From assembly GCF_024713945.1 (NCBI RefSeq), contig NC_134677.1, forward strand, positions 3,909,001 to 3,973,000: a stretch of 64,000 bases of DNA, in the 5' to 3' direction. A program made the position numbers and the translations under genes. Shown one piece after another: positions 26,226-39,314 of the stretch (position 1 is the first letter of the stretch; every line of letters begins with the position of its first letter). The notes under the pieces are model-generated. The model was not told where the DNA came from and did no database searches. It saw only the letters and a program-made list of their open reading frames with translations. The DNA comes from Dermatophagoides farinae. Taxonomy: Eukaryota; Arthropoda; Arachnida; Sarcoptiformes; Pyroglyphidae.

Positions 26226-29200
26226 TTTTACAACTAATTTTACTTGTTTATTTCATATTGTTTGGTTCTGACATAGACAATAATGAAGAGGTTGTTGTCA
26301 ATGAGTATCTTTTAGGAGAAAAAGGCAATTGTTCCAGAAAAGAATAATGGTGATGATGATGGATGATAGATTGCCATATAAAATAATAATTTGTCACAAA
26401 AGCCATTTGAATATTCAATTGATAAATTGAGTGAAAAAGCCGTCGTTGTTGTTAATAATGATTCAATGGCTTTTGATAATGTTCAATATATTAGGCAACG
26501 ATGACAATCATTGATTGGCAAGTCACGAAATAGTAGCTAGAATATAAATACAAGAGAAATCGGCAACTGTAACAACAAATGTACTCTTTCGGACAAATAA
26601 ATAATAACAATGACAGATATATGGTTTATAATCTCACTTCTGACATAACGTCATTGCAATATTCTTGACGTTTCAGGGGCTTGGTTGGTAATGTATATTA
26701 TTTTATTTTTTTTTTGAAGTTGTCAATTATTTCACGATTAAATTCTGAAGAAATGTTGATGAAGAAAATTACATTTATGCAACTGTGATTGAATTCAAAA
26801 AATAATAATTAATAATTTTAATTATTCGACAAACATATTCAATATTTTCGACATAAAAAAAATGTATTACAGTGAAGACAACATTTGTCATCATAATCAT
26901 CACCAAGAGATCCATGTTGGAATAGAGAAAGAGCGATGATCATTGATCAATGCATATGAAATTGTGTAAAAAAATTGGGCAAACATTCTGATTCGAATGA
27001 ACCGGTACACTGAGAAAAAAAACATTTTCAACTTTCCATATAACATAGAGGTTTAATTGATTTTTGAATGCTCATCACCCGAAAAAAATTGAGCAAAAAA
27101 AAAAAATCTCTCTAGAGTCTAACGCATCTTGATGTCGACTACCATTTGGCATGGTTATTGTTACTCAATTTTTCGACAAAATTCAATAAGCAAGCAATAT
27201 GGCTCTTATATCATTCAATTATAATGATCGAATAAGAAGAATATTCTCCTGGGGTTTTTTCTCCTAAAATAAAATTGAAACAACTTTAATAGAACAAATA
27301 AAAAATACATTAATATTTTTATACTAAATTTTGAATCAGAAGGCAATCAGTCAGTGAATAAAAATATGAAGCAGGTGTATGTATGTGAAAAGAAACAAAT
27401 GAAAGCGATGTTTTCAAGAATTTCAGAATCTAAGAAATGAACTAAAATAATAAGAAACCCTGAAGAAAAAGCAAACAAACACGACAAAAATTTCATGTCA
27501 CGGAACTAAGAATTTTTTGTGCTAAAAATTGAAATGAAAATATTGAAAATTCATAAACATCATCAAGAATTAGACGGAAACAAATGCGAACTATGAAATG
27601 ATGATCATGATGAAATTATGAAATAATGATCAACGACGACTAGAATCGACGATCATTTATATTTAATATAAATGATAATAAAAATTGCAATACTTTAATG
27701 TAGTTTTTTTTGACAGTCCTATGGGAAAACAAAAGAAAAACAACCAAACAAATGAAATAAAATGGGTACTGAATTTATTCTATTTCAATTTATTTGTTAA
27801 AAACAGTGTGGTTGTCGTTGCAAGGCGAGAAAAAAAAATTTTGTTTGTTTCGCAGCTCAATTTTTGTTTTTTTCTCGACATTCACAAAATGATGATTTTT
27901 TTTGTCACTTTATTTTTCATTGAAAGAAAAAGAACTTTATCATCGTCAGTATAATGGGATTTGTTTGTAAATATATTTTATATATATTTATATATTGTGT
28001 ACAAATTGATTCTTCACACTTGTACCATTTTCAATTGCTATGATGACTTAACTACAATTTGAATGGTTATCTAAATGAATTGCTATTTTCATTCTGCTTT
28101 ACTTGTTAATAATAATATATTACAATGTTCAATGTATGATTGTGTTGAACAAATTTCGATATTTGTACAATAAAGAATGATTATTGTGAAGAAACAAATG
28201 GTAGTCATAAAAAAAATTAATCATTTTCTTGATTCTAAACCAGTGATATATTCAATTTATTTTCTTTTTAAACGGACCTACAATTGAACAACACTGATTA
28301 TGATATAAATCTGTTGTGGAAAATAATTCGTCTATGAAAAATAATAATAAAGATAAATAGACCAAAAAAAAAATTCATCTGTTGACACTTGCAAACTATG
28401 ATAATGATATTAGAAAGAAAAAGTGAATGTAATTTGTTCACAACTCGACAACATTCTTTATCAATCTAGTAAACGAATTAAAGAAATCAAAAACCATGAA
28501 ACGAATCTAAGATTGAATGACAACAAAATATCTCGGATGGATAGCCAAACTATCCGTTATCGAAACATTAGATGCATCGTTTAATTTTTATCTATTTATC
28601 CAACTATCCAAAATTATTACATATGGTACATATTGAACCTATGAAATTATAAAAGCAAATTCTTCAGAATTTAATCAGAAATAATGAATGAATGACAAAT
28701 GATAAAAAAAATGATATGGAAAGAAAACATAAAAATAGGAATACTGTGAAAGAAAGAAAAACTATGGACATCACCATACACCAACGTACAACATTATTGA
28801 ATCGAATGGTGCAAAAAACAACGAAAAAGCAATAAAATAAAAAAAAAATTCAAAAAAAAACAGATTTATAAAAAAAAGTGGATATTTTCCAATGAAAGCA
28901 ACAAAACAAAGCAAACATCAAGAAATCGAATCTCACAGACAAAAGAGAAAATTTGTCTGTTGCACAATTTCCATTCAAAGTAAAGACTTGTATGACATTC
29001 ACTTGTACATATGATAGACGACAAATACATACAATAGAAATAGAAAAAACCAATATATACCATCATTCCTGATGACTATGATAGCATCTGTCGAAAAAAC
29101 ATGCCATACATATAAAGACAGAAACACATAAACAACCAGAATCTTGATTCTTGATGAATACAAAAATCAATTGTGTGTGTGTGTGTGTGCATTGTTTCTG

Positions 29201-30756
29201 GAAGCCAGGCAAAAAACAAAGCAAAAAAAAAAGAAACTAAAAGGAATAATTTGCATTCTCTCTTTTGCAAAACCAAGAATCAAAAAAAAAGAGAGAAAGT
29301 CTAGAGCAGAACAACAACAACAAAAACAAAACACTGATGAATTAATGAATGTGAAAAAATTGAATAAATTAATTTTCTGGAAAATAATACCCGAAATAAA
29401 TATATGATCCTCATCATTCATGAATTAAAATTGATGACCGCGATAAACACATTTTGAAAAGAGAAACTAGGCCATAGAATCTTGATTAAATGGGCTTTTT
29501 CAATTCAAATTTTTATCAATTCATGGAATTTATTATTTGACAAAAGTCAAGGATTATGATGAAGAACTAGACATTACCACTGTAGAACTTTATAATTTAA
29601 TATATTTTGATCGTTGATGTTGTTATCTGTTTTTGTTGGATTCTGTCGAAAAACGCCCTCAAACCAATTTACTATTATTATTATTTACACAACATGCTAG
29701 AAAAAATTGTGAAACAACAATTTAGATTCATAGATGAATCTGTTTTTTTTGCTATGCAACAAGAGCAAAAAAAATATGGAATTTTCAAAAAAAAAAAAAA
29801 TAAATAAATATATCGATTGTCAACCAACAACAACAAAAAAAGAACTTTTTCATATAAAAAATTAATTCAATATTCATCAGAATTATATGAAAAAAAATGA
29901 AAAAAAAAACAAATACCTTGGTCAAAGTAATAAAGTAATCTTTGATGAATAAATAATTCAATTTTCAAGTGAATTTGATGACAAGATAAAAATCTCATAG
30001 GAATGTTTGATGGGCGCAACGACTGTCATCACTGAAGTCGAAATTATCAATGAAAGCGATAGAGAAAAGATACCCGTAGAAGTAGTAATGTGATTCCGAC
30101 GTAAATTGAATTCATTCGTAGGATCTTGATTTTTTTTTTTTTTTTGGATGCGCATTCTCTGTGAATAATTTGTGAAAAAAACAGGCTAAAAATTTGTGGC
30201 ATCAATTTTTCACATTTCTCTATCATCATCATCATCGTCATCATATTCAAGCTGTCAATGGCTGAAATTCATTTGAAGTTCAATTTCAATTTTTTTGTTC
30301 ATTGCTTATATCATCTATTCTATCCAATCGAATCGGTTATCAACAAACATTTATATTTATATTAAAATATGAATAAACAATTTGAAAAACAAAAACAAAT
30401 TCAATATGAATAAAATATGCCTGAATTGTTTCCCGGCGACTTGTCAAAAATCATTTTTGTCGTTTTTCAATATCATTTGTTTATTTATTTACACACCGAT
30501 TGTAAATTTTATTGTCTTTAGACAAAGAATTTTTATTGTCAATAAAAAGATTTAAAATAAATTTTGCTGATAGAAAATATTCATCCAACACAATGATCAA
30601 ATAGAATACATTCATTCGAAAATTCGGAAAAGGATAGTAATCATCATTTCAATTGGCGTACGCGCTTTATGAATAGCTCATGCCAATTTAGCTTCGGCCA
30701 CATGCATGTTTTTTTTTGAAATATTTTAATTTTTGTTTTATAAATCACGAGGAAAA
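26226..30756. other. Non-coding stretch between GPCR and RIOK2
   Basis: 4.5 kb of AT-rich DNA with poly-A/T tracts and a GT run near 29173-29189. The only open frames are short and low in complexity. The two flanking genes diverge, so both promoters should lie here. I see no RNA gene and no repeat-bounded element. Confidence 0.6.
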
Positions 30757-32356
30757 ATGGTCAAACTAGATTTATCATTACTTCGTTATCTTGATAAAGA
30801 TGATTTCCGTGTGCTTACAGCCATCGAAATGGGTATGCGAAATCATGAACTTGTTCCTCGAAGTCTTGTTTATTCTATTTCTGGAATTCAAAATGGATCT
30901 GTCTCAAAAATTTTGATGAACCTGTCCAAGAATAAATTGCTTTCATATGAACGTGGTAAACGATATGATGGCTATCGTTTAACATACCATGGCTATGATT
31001 ATCTCGCATTAAATGTACTCCGGAATAGAGGTAACTGCTTCATCAATCGAAATCGAAACTATTATTAATTTTCTTATTTCAGGTGTAATCAGTTCGATCG
31101 GCCAACAAATAGGCGTTGGAAAAGAATCGGATGTTTATATCTGTTCGAATGACGATGGCCGACAATTTGCAATCAAATTTCATCGTTTAGGCCGCACATG
31201 TTTCAGAAGGGTATCGGATAAACGTGATTATTATCAACGACGTGGTAAGAATCACAAGACAGCCAGTTGGATCTATCTATCGCGTTTGGCAGCAACACGT
31301 GAATTTGCTTTCATGAAATTATTATATGAACATAAATTATTGCCTGTGCCTGAACCAATCGATATGAATAGACATTGTATCGTCATGGAATTGATAGACG
31401 GCATCATATTAAACCAAATTTATTTGGATAATAATAATGAACAACAACAAATCGAAATACTATATGAAAAATTAATATCATTGATGATGAAATTGACCAA
31501 CGAATTTGGTGTCGTACATGGTGATTTTAATGAATTTAACATAATGATACGAAAACGTGAAGACGGATCATTGGATCCGATTCTAATCGATTTTCCACAG
31601 ATGATTTCCGTTCACCATGAATTAGCACAAGATTATTTTGATCGTGATCGTGATTGTATTGTCGATTTTTTCGCTAAACGTTTTCATTATGAATCAGATT
31701 CGATACCAGAATTTGAGCCATTCGATCAAACAATAACTAAAAACGACCTTCAGCAACTGGCCGATGCATTTGATGGTGCAAATGAAGAAACATTTGATTC
31801 AAATCATGAACCAAAAATATCCAGCGACGACAAAAATTCTCCAATCGTTGATGGCAAAAGTGAATTACTTTCAAAATTTTTAAATAGTTTATGTCCTAGA
31901 AACGATGCCGATAACATCGATCATAGTGATCATAAATCAACAATGATCAACGATGATACTACAAAAAATTTATATTATAGCTCAAAGCATAATCAAGATA
32001 TAAATGGCGAAATAGCAATTCTTGATCAACGAATGGCAAAATTGGCTCCAACATCATCGAATGAAAAAAATCCCAATGATTGTGATGAAAATGTGGAGAT
32101 TTCGACCACATTAAATCCTAACGATCGGGATGATGTTTATTCAACGGCAACGAGTACTATCAATCCACAAATGATCAAATCCCGTCTATTGAAAGAACAA
32201 CGCAAACGGGAAACAAAACAACGAATTAAAATGGCTGCCAATGTAAAGAAAAATGTCAAGGGCGACTCGAATGCTTTAAGGCGACGTAAACGTGATGATT
32301 ATCAATCTGCCAAAGAAGATTGGCATGCGTTTAAGGATGCTGTAAATGATTGTTAA
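30757..32356 (+). CDS. RIOK2: RIO-type atypical kinase 2 (RIOK2)
   Basis: Two exons, 30757-31030 and 31083-32356, with a 52-nt intron; 515 aa (human ~552). Residues ~8-91 are the RIO2-specific winged helix (DDFRVLTAIEMGMRNHELVP, ending YDYLAL). The kinase follows with the nucleotide loop GVGKESDVY, ATP-binding Lys ~123 in FAIK, the LGRT..FR segment, the catalytic loop HGDFNEFN (Asp ~239) and the metal-binding motif IDFPQM. The C-terminal third is acidic and ends in a basic cluster. The family acts in cytoplasmic maturation of the 40S ribosomal subunit. The second in-frame ATG was chosen because it aligns with family N-termini; another lies 24 nt upstream. Confidence 0.95.
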
Positions 32357-32423
32357 ATTCGAATATTTTTATTAAAAAAAATTTGTGCTTTCTCAAGAAT
32401 TTTTATATAAATATATCCTATCA

Positions 32424-33088
32424 TTATTTATGATGACCATTGATTAATAATGGTGAGCTATTATTATTAGTGGCAATGGAGTGTTGTTGTTGTTGCATTG
32501 ATGTGCTGTTATTAAGGCTGCCTATATTGTTGTTGGTTAGATTTTGATTTGAGCCAATTTGCCCTTGATTGCTATTCGATTGTTGCTTATTCTGTTGAAC
32601 CGTTTGAAATAATTTTGTCCGTTTTCGAGCATAATGATGCCAATGCAAAAGTATTTGATCATCGATAAATTTTGCACATTGTGTTGATGTCAATTCACGT
32701 CGAAAATGTTCATGCTGTAAGAGATCAAGAAAATGTAAGCACATTGGATATCTAAAAAAAATAAGATTAGTGAAAATCAGAACAATAAAACTGCTGAGAT
32801 AAGTCTTACTTGATGAATTTTGCATACTCGGGCCGTTTCCAATACTGTAGATAGTTAAGATAGTTGATGAATGATTTGTCGTTAAAATATCCACGCTGAG
32901 CTAAAACTATTTTTCATAGCAAAAAAAAGAGGATTTCGTTAGCTCATTAGTTACACAAAATTATCGTAAACATTCTACTCACAATTGAGATAGTTTGGAT
33001 TGGCCAAACATTGTACAAATTCAAGTTCAATCTGTAGCCGAATCTTATCTTCCGATTCTTTAGTATAAACAAAGTTGTTTAAAATCAT
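32424..33088 (-). CDS. MED31: Mediator subunit 31 (MED31)
   Basis: Three minus-strand exons: 33088-32983, 32906-32810 and 32751-32424; 176 aa. The conserved MED31 core is complete: IELEFVQCLANPNYLN, FLAQRGYFNDKSFINYL, YWKRPEYAKFIKYPMCL and LDLLQHEHFRRELTSTQCAK, ending HWHHYARKR. A Gln/Asn-rich tail follows, as in insect orthologues. The family is part of the Mediator middle module and links activators to RNA polymerase II. The stop lies only 68 bp from the RIOK2 stop (tail to tail). The start is uncertain: the ATG at 33088 is in frame, but a short exon at 35035-35005 could also splice in phase to a site near 33066. Confidence 0.93.
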
Positions 33089-33183
33089 TATTCATTGAGA
33101 TAAGAAAAAAGAAAATATTTTTAGAACCCAAAAAAATTCCGATTTCAAGTGTTTGTGTATAAATGTTTCATTGAATTTGTACA

Positions 33184-34249
33184 TTAAGATTTCTGACAAA
33201 AATCAATCCAATAGGATTCATCTTCAAACGAATGTAGATCCGAATATTGAAAATCAGGAATGAGATCTTTAATGGACAACATTCTAAATTGATAATCTCG
33301 ATCTGTTTTCAATTCTTCAGCATTGGAATTCTGGGACAATTTAGCTACGGAAACATAATGTTTTGGATCAATCATTGATTCTTCAAATATCCAATTGCTT
33401 AATGTTTGTTGACTATTGTAATTGCCATTCAATACATTAACGATCGAATCAAAACGACTCTTCTGACTAGGCATAACAAGGTCACTAGGACAAACGAAAC
33501 TAATCTTCGATAGAGGAAATATGATACCACTTCCTTCTGCTTTGACAAAACTTTCTTTCAATGACCAGAGTCGAATGAAACGAGCTAGACGGCCATAATC
33601 TGAAGACGACTGCCGAATATATTTCCATTCATCTTCCGAGAATTGTTTACGCATTATGTTGAAAAAATCATTAAGTTTGTGCATACCGCCAGAATATTCT
33701 ACTTTCATAACATCAATACCTAATTTAGTAGTGGATGAATCAGCAGCAAGTACACAATAATCACCCGAATGAGATATGTTGAATTGAAAATCTTGATAAG
33801 GTATGTGATTACCATTGGAATCGACTGTAATTAATGAAAAAAGGCCCAATTACATCATCCATTTTGAAAAATAAGTAGCCTGTTTTCTTTCACTTACTTT
33901 CAATCAATATTGGCTTTCCTTTATCACTTCTTTCGAGTATCAATTGATCTTCGTTATCAACAAATGATGATTCAGAATTATTCGAAGAATAAAGACAAAA
34001 TCTTTTGCTTCCAACAAAATGTTCACAACATTTTCGTATAAGTAAACGTCCAACTAATGCATGTTTAGCATCTTTTTTATATATATAACGATTGATACGA
34101 TTACGTTCATGATCATTGTCGACCATACGCATTGCTGTTAGCCATTCTGTACGTGTCGGTTGCCAACGATTCGTATTCACAGCCCATCGTAATATTCCGG
34201 TATCTTTATTCGAACATCCTTGTTTTTCACAAACACTATTGACCATCAT
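33184..34249 (-). CDS. AASDHPPT: 4'-phosphopantetheinyl transferase, AASDHPPT type
   Basis: Two exons, 34249-33898 and 33824-33184; about 330 aa (human 309). The order of motifs is as expected: an N-terminal half with RWAVNTNRWQPTRTEW and LVGRLLIRK, then KGKPIL, FNISHSGDY, the Mg-binding GIDVMKVE and LWSLKESFVKAEGSG. The enzyme moves phosphopantetheine from CoA onto acyl-carrier-type domains (fatty acid synthase, aminoadipate pathway). The open frame continues upstream of the ATG with no stop to a possible acceptor near 34352, so a longer N-terminus cannot be excluded. MED31 follows on the same strand about 96 bp downstream. Confidence 0.92.
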
Positions 34250-35004
34250 GGTCACAAGTTTTCTTCTTGACAATTCACCACTTATGAATATCCGAAATAA
34301 ACGGGTAATCAGAAATCTTAATGGAAAACGATTCAGATAATATTGATGAAAAGCTGATGAAAATGATTGATGAGATCATACACATTGACCACCAAAAAAA
34401 TGAGAATTCAATACAGAGATGGTAATAATACAGACACAGAGAGAAAAAAGTAGTATTATGAAAATATCATTTCAGATTAAATTTTCGGTTTAAAATAAAA
34501 TTATTGGTAAACAAATTTCCAACTATATAGGCAATGTGTTTATCGTCATTTTGTGAAGATATCATTTATCAACCATGGAAAAACCCAATAAGAGTGTTTG
34601 TATGTGTGCGTGCGTATTCAATCACATCGACATTATCATATAAAACTATTGACGATGGTCTTTGATGACGAACAAACGTAAACGTACGTTTATTTAAAAC
34701 GCGCCAATAAGCAACAAGCAATATATCCAAGGCAAAAATTGAAAAAAATTAAGGATGAAATACACACATATGTTTGTATGTTGGGAAAATTATCTTTTCT
34801 TTCATCATCACCATATATTTAAAATGTTCAAAAACAACTTGTAATATAATTTTAGTTATGAGAAGCAAAGAAAAAAGAGACAGATTGATAAATTTTAAAA
34901 AGAGAAAATGAAGATGAATAATTACTTCATATTCTCTCTCGGTGTGTAAGTGTTAATGTTTTCTAGATATTATTGGATTGATTATGAAATATCAGATTAC
35001 TTAC
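34250..35004. other. Spacer or intron upstream of the transferase gene
   Basis: AT-rich sequence with no supported gene. If the 35005-35035 exon belongs to a downstream minus-strand gene, this is intronic. Confidence 0.5.
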
Positions 35005-35035
35005 CGCTTCGATTTTGAGCAACTTTTGAATCCAT
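35005..35035 (-). CDS. Candidate short 5' coding exon
   Basis: An ATG followed by ten codons (MDSKVAQNRS plus one base) and a perfect GTAAGT donor. Its phase fits MED31 (giving ..NRSESEDKIRLQIELEF, similar in style to other MED31 N-termini). It also fits an acceptor upstream of the phosphopantetheinyl transferase frame near 34352. The MED31 option would nest the transferase gene inside a MED31 intron. Confidence 0.4.
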
Positions 35036-35481
35036 TATAATGATACGACTACTGGGATTAAATGCTCTTCGGGATTTACGCAAAAACAAAAAAGCCAGAA
35101 ATGTTCTCTTTTGTTTTTGTTATCGATGACGATGATTATTGAAAAATTGAACCCACAAAAAAGATGGTGAAAATCGTTTGAAATAAAATTGATTTTCGCA
35201 ATAAATATAAAAGTTTTTGTATATAGAAGTGTCTGGAAATGAAAGGAATACAGAAAAAAAAATTCAAGGCAATCAACCGTGTTATACGAATGAGTATTTT
35301 GGATTCGAAACAAGTTGCCTATATTGACTGACCTGATTATGAGAGCGCAAAACAGCCACACACACTCATCTCACGTGTTAAATGTTTCATCACCGTGGTT
35401 CCAAACTGGTTTTTTTGGAACAAACACTCGTTATCCTTTTGACGTCTATAATTATTACATAATAATTATTGAAACGAAGAA

Positions 35482-37245
35482 ATGGAGATAATTATTGGAA
35501 CATATGAAGAGTTTCTTGTTGGATTTCAATTGAAAAAACGATCATCGATACAGGTGAGTTTCGTGATCCAGAGAAAAAGAGAAATAGACACGGCACTGAC
35601 GAGTTCATCGAGTTGTATTGATCCGATAATATATCCATTCTAATTTGATTGGATGTAATCAATAATATGCTCGTTCACTAGATAGATTTAATAATATTTT
35701 AATTTTTTCCTTGTTTCAGGAAGAACAAGATAATGTATCAAATGAATATCTGCTGGAACAAAGTTTCACCAATCATGGCCATAATGGAAGTGTTCGATGT
35801 TTAGCTGCATCGAATAAATATATCGCTTCAGGCAGTATTGATGAACGTATCAATTTGATTAATATACGTCATCGTTTGGAAACCGGAACATTAATATCAC
35901 ATTCAGGAACGATAACAGCATTAGAGTTTTTACGTACATCATATTTATTTTCTGCATCCGATGATGGAACAATTGCAATATGGTCAGCAGGAAAAGTATG
36001 GAATTTAGAAAAAATACTTCGTGGCCATAAAGATTCAGTTACAGCCATTAATATACATCCATCCGGTAAACTATTACTATCAATATCTAAGGATCTGACA
36101 TTACGAACATGGAACCTAATCAAAGGAAGATGTGCATATATTGTCAATCTTAAAGATGTTGGCCATCAAGTATTATGGTCTTCTTCATGTTTATATTTTG
36201 CCATCATATTTGACACACATATCGATGTATATGATATAAGCAATGGATCAATTAAATATCATATTTCGCAACGAGATATTGGTTTAATTGGTAAACGATT
36301 GAACAAGATTGTATACATAGATGTAAGTTTTTTAAATAAATTTTTCAAAGATGAAATTAATTAATTTGTCAAAAAAGGATAATCGATTAATAATCACTGG
36401 GGATTCACCTGATTTAATCGTGTTTGATTTGGAAACGAAAAAAATTATAAATAGAATTCAACGGGCACATGAAAATCGTATCAAAGATTTAACATTAATC
36501 GATTGGAATCGAATTGAACCGGATGAAAAATTATCCGAATTGATCAATGAAACGAAACGACAATCACATCAGCGATGGCTTCTTACCTGTTCAAGTGATG
36601 GTTTTATCAAAATTTGGTTGTTCAATTTCAATGACGTAAGTCTGCAGATCAAATCTGATTTCGATAGTTTAAATTTATTAGTTCTGTTTAATTTTTCAGT
36701 TGACGGAAAATCCGATTTTAATCGCCAAAGTTGACAGTACTTGTCGTCCAACTTGTTTAGTCGTTTGGACTTCTGTAATAACTTCTAACGTTGAACATGA
36801 TTTCATCCTGCCGGAACTTAAAATCACAAAAGAAGAATTGGAATCCTGTCGTGCTAAAGCAGCAAAAAAATCCGAAAAAATTGATCCTGAAATTCTAAAA
36901 TCTGATGATGGAAAGAAACAAACGAACATAGTTACTAGTGACAGTCTTATCCATAATAATAATCATGATAATAATAGTGATGAAAAGGAATTGTCATCGA
37001 AATTTGATCATGAAGAAGAAGAAAAAGTTCATCATAAAAACGATAATGATGATGATGATGATGATGAGATAGCAATCCGTGAGATGAAACAGAAATCAAA
37101 AACAATTAAAATGATGATGAAAGATTCGATAAAAAAGAGTAAGAACAAAAAAATGACAACATTCAAAATGCGACAAATAAAAATGGCCAACAAAAAATCA
37201 ATGATGATGAAAACGAAAAATTCAAAATTTAAAAGTAAACGATAA
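35482..37245 (+). CDS. PAK1IP1: WD40 ribosome-assembly factor (PAK1IP1/Mak11 family)
   Basis: Four exons: 35482-35553, 35720-36322, 36378-36635 and 36700-37245; 492 aa (human 392). The WD repeats match the family in order: HNGSVRCLAAS..IASGSIDERI, HSGTITALEFL with SASDDGTIAIW, HKDSVTAINIHPSGKLLLSI with LRTWNLIKGR, then HENRIKD..CSSDGFIKIW. The family segment TCxxPTCLVVW and a Lys/Asp-rich tail typical of a nucleolar protein follow. The family acts in 60S subunit assembly and is also named for PAK1 binding. Exon 3 begins at a poor acceptor (AAAAAAG) but the frame is right. The start lies 447 bp from a minus-strand ATG, so a shared promoter is possible. Confidence 0.92.
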
Positions 37246-37784
37246 TTAAAAACTGCATTTTTTGCGATAAATAAAATGTTAATGTGAATTTTTGAATCAA
37301 TCAATTCGAATGTCTGTTCATATAGAATGTATTTTATACAATTAAGGCGTATGCGCAAAAAATATATTTACAGCTGTCTCATCTGATATATATCAACGAC
37401 GTCAATTTAATGACTCAAAATGAATGATTTGTATACAAAAGTACTGCACCATTTTGGTTTTGTTATTGTAAAAATTCAAACTTATCGTGAATATCATCAT
37501 TGCTATTTCAGTCATCATCAATAATCTAAATTGATAAATATTCTACAATCTGATCATTTGATTTTATATGGCATCGATTTGTAGTATTGTCAAATATTGA
37601 GTCATTTGTTTTGAGATTTTATTCATTATCATCATAATCATTTAACATATTGTTTATTGTCAATTCTTTCATTGTTTTCGTTGTCAATATCAACGTTTGT
37701 TTTTTAGGCGTAATATTCATTTTTTTTTATTTCTTGCTTGAACAATAATTTGCAAAAAAAAACAACCAGTGAATTTTGATTGAA
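37246..37784. other. Spacer between PAK1IP1 and syntaxin
   Basis: AT-rich with an AATAAA-like signal at about 37269-37275 that would serve PAK1IP1. The syntaxin promoter presumably sits in the right half. Nothing else seen. Confidence 0.5.
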
Positions 37785-38892
37785 ATGAGTTTCAACAATT
37801 ATCAATCAACTAGCAATACCGGTAGTGGTGGTGGTGGTGGTGGATTCACCACTGGTAGTAATGATGGATTCCAGGATTTTCCCAAATTGGCTCAAATCGT
37901 GGCGAATAATGTACAGAAAATTTCGAATAATGGTAATCGAATTTTGTTTTTTTCTTTGTTATTTTGATCTTTATTCATCTTTTCTCAGTTAATCAATTGC
38001 AACGAATGGTCAATCAGTTGGGTACTCCACAAGATTCGGAAAATCTTCGTTCGCAATTGTAAGTGTTTATAATTAATTATTGCTATCTCAATTTTTTAAT
38101 TCAAACTATCCAGACATCAGATTCAGCATTATACAAATCAATTGGCCAGAGATACGAATAAAAACTTAAAAGAATTGGCCAATATTCCTGCATCAGGAAT
38201 ATCATCCGAACAGAAACAACGACGAATGCAAAAAGAACGTTTGACGAATGATTTTTCTGAAGCTTTGAAAAATTTTCAGGTCATCCAACGGACAGCTGCA
38301 CAAAAAGAAAAAGAAAGTATCATTCGTGCACGTGCAAATTCACATATAAATGATAATAAATCAGCTCTAATCGATTTGCAAAGGTAATTAATTGATTGTC
38401 AGAAATTAACAATTTTTTTATTGACCAAATGAGCTTTTTAAACTTGATCAAAATTAGCCCACAATCATTTCAGGCACCAAGTCAACCATCATCACAACAA
38501 CAACAAAAACAATTACATATTGAAGAGGATGTTGACATTCAATTATTACAGGAACGAGAGCAAGCAATCCGTAAAATTGAATCTGATATTGTCGAAGTTA
38601 ATCAAATATTCAAAGATTTGGCTTCAATAGTTCATGATCAAGGCGAAGTCATTGATAGTATCGAAGCAAATATCGAATCAACAAACATTCAGATTCATGA
38701 GGGTAATGAGCAATTGGCTAAAGCTAGTGATTATTCTGTAAGCATTTCTTGTCCATTCAATTTATCGATTTTCAAATTAAAAATTCTCTTTTTTCCTTAC
38801 AGAGACGAGCACGAAAAAAGAAAATGATTATGATCCTGATATTTTTGATTATATTGGCCATCATTATTGCAGTTATCTATGTTTCCAATTGA
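37785..38892 (+). CDS. Qa-SNARE syntaxin, syntaxin-7/12 type
   Basis: Five exons: 37785-37932, 37989-38058, 38114-38383, 38458-38737 and 38803-38892; 285 aa, normal for the family. The N-terminus has a Gly-rich run. The Habc region carries VNQLGTPQDSENLRSQL and YTNQLARDTNKNLKEL, followed by RLTNDFSEALKNFQ. The SNARE helix is EREQAIRKIESDIVEVNQIF..IVHDQGEVIDSIEANI, with the central-layer Gln in HDQG. A basic RRARKKK stretch precedes a single membrane helix (IMILIFLIILAIIIAVIYV) and a 2-residue lumenal end. It would act in endosomal membrane fusion. I cannot separate syntaxin-7 from syntaxin-12/13. Confidence 0.93.
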
Positions 38893-39314
38893 AATCAATG
38901 TGATCCGATTCGATACCATTCTCAAAACCAGTTTGCATGAATATGAGGATGATAATCATAAACATTCAATTTTTTTCCATTATTATATTCAAATGTATAA
39001 TCGATTTATTTTATTGTCCTAATTTATGTTCCAAAAAAAACGAAAAAAAATCGTTTTCAATAGTTTTGCTTTCAAACGACATTTAACATTAAAATTTGAA
39101 ATTCAAATAAAAAAATGCATGAAATTTTTTAAAAAATCTAATAATGATAATCTAGTAAATTTTTATTCGTTTTAATTAATTTAATTAATAATTAATAATA
39201 TGGGAGTTTTATGTATGTAACGCTGACTTGACAGTATTTCATGACTAAATATTGCCATCGAATGAGAATGATATGTATTTATCACGATAAAATGTCGAGC
39301 AAAAATCGACATGG
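38893..39314. other. Convergent 3' spacer
   Basis: AT-rich region between the syntaxin and glucuronyltransferase stops with AATAAA-like signals on both strands. No gene seen. Confidence 0.5.

Noticed and set aside
26023-26271. Cys-rich plus-strand frame opposite the GPCR N-terminus
   Set aside because: It is the complement of the poly-Gln/Ser-Thr coding region of exon 1; the poly-Cys comes from CAG repeats.
29144-29421. Overlapping frames on both strands near the GT repeat
   Set aside because: They are low-complexity frames over poly-A and GT tracts, without splice context or family motifs.
34250-34273. Transferase start at 34273
   Set aside because: That codon is TTG; the first in-frame ATG is at 34249.
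37032-37358. Minus-strand frame opposite the PAK1IP1 tail
   Set aside because: It mirrors the Lys/Asp-rich codons of PAK1IP1; no independent evidence.
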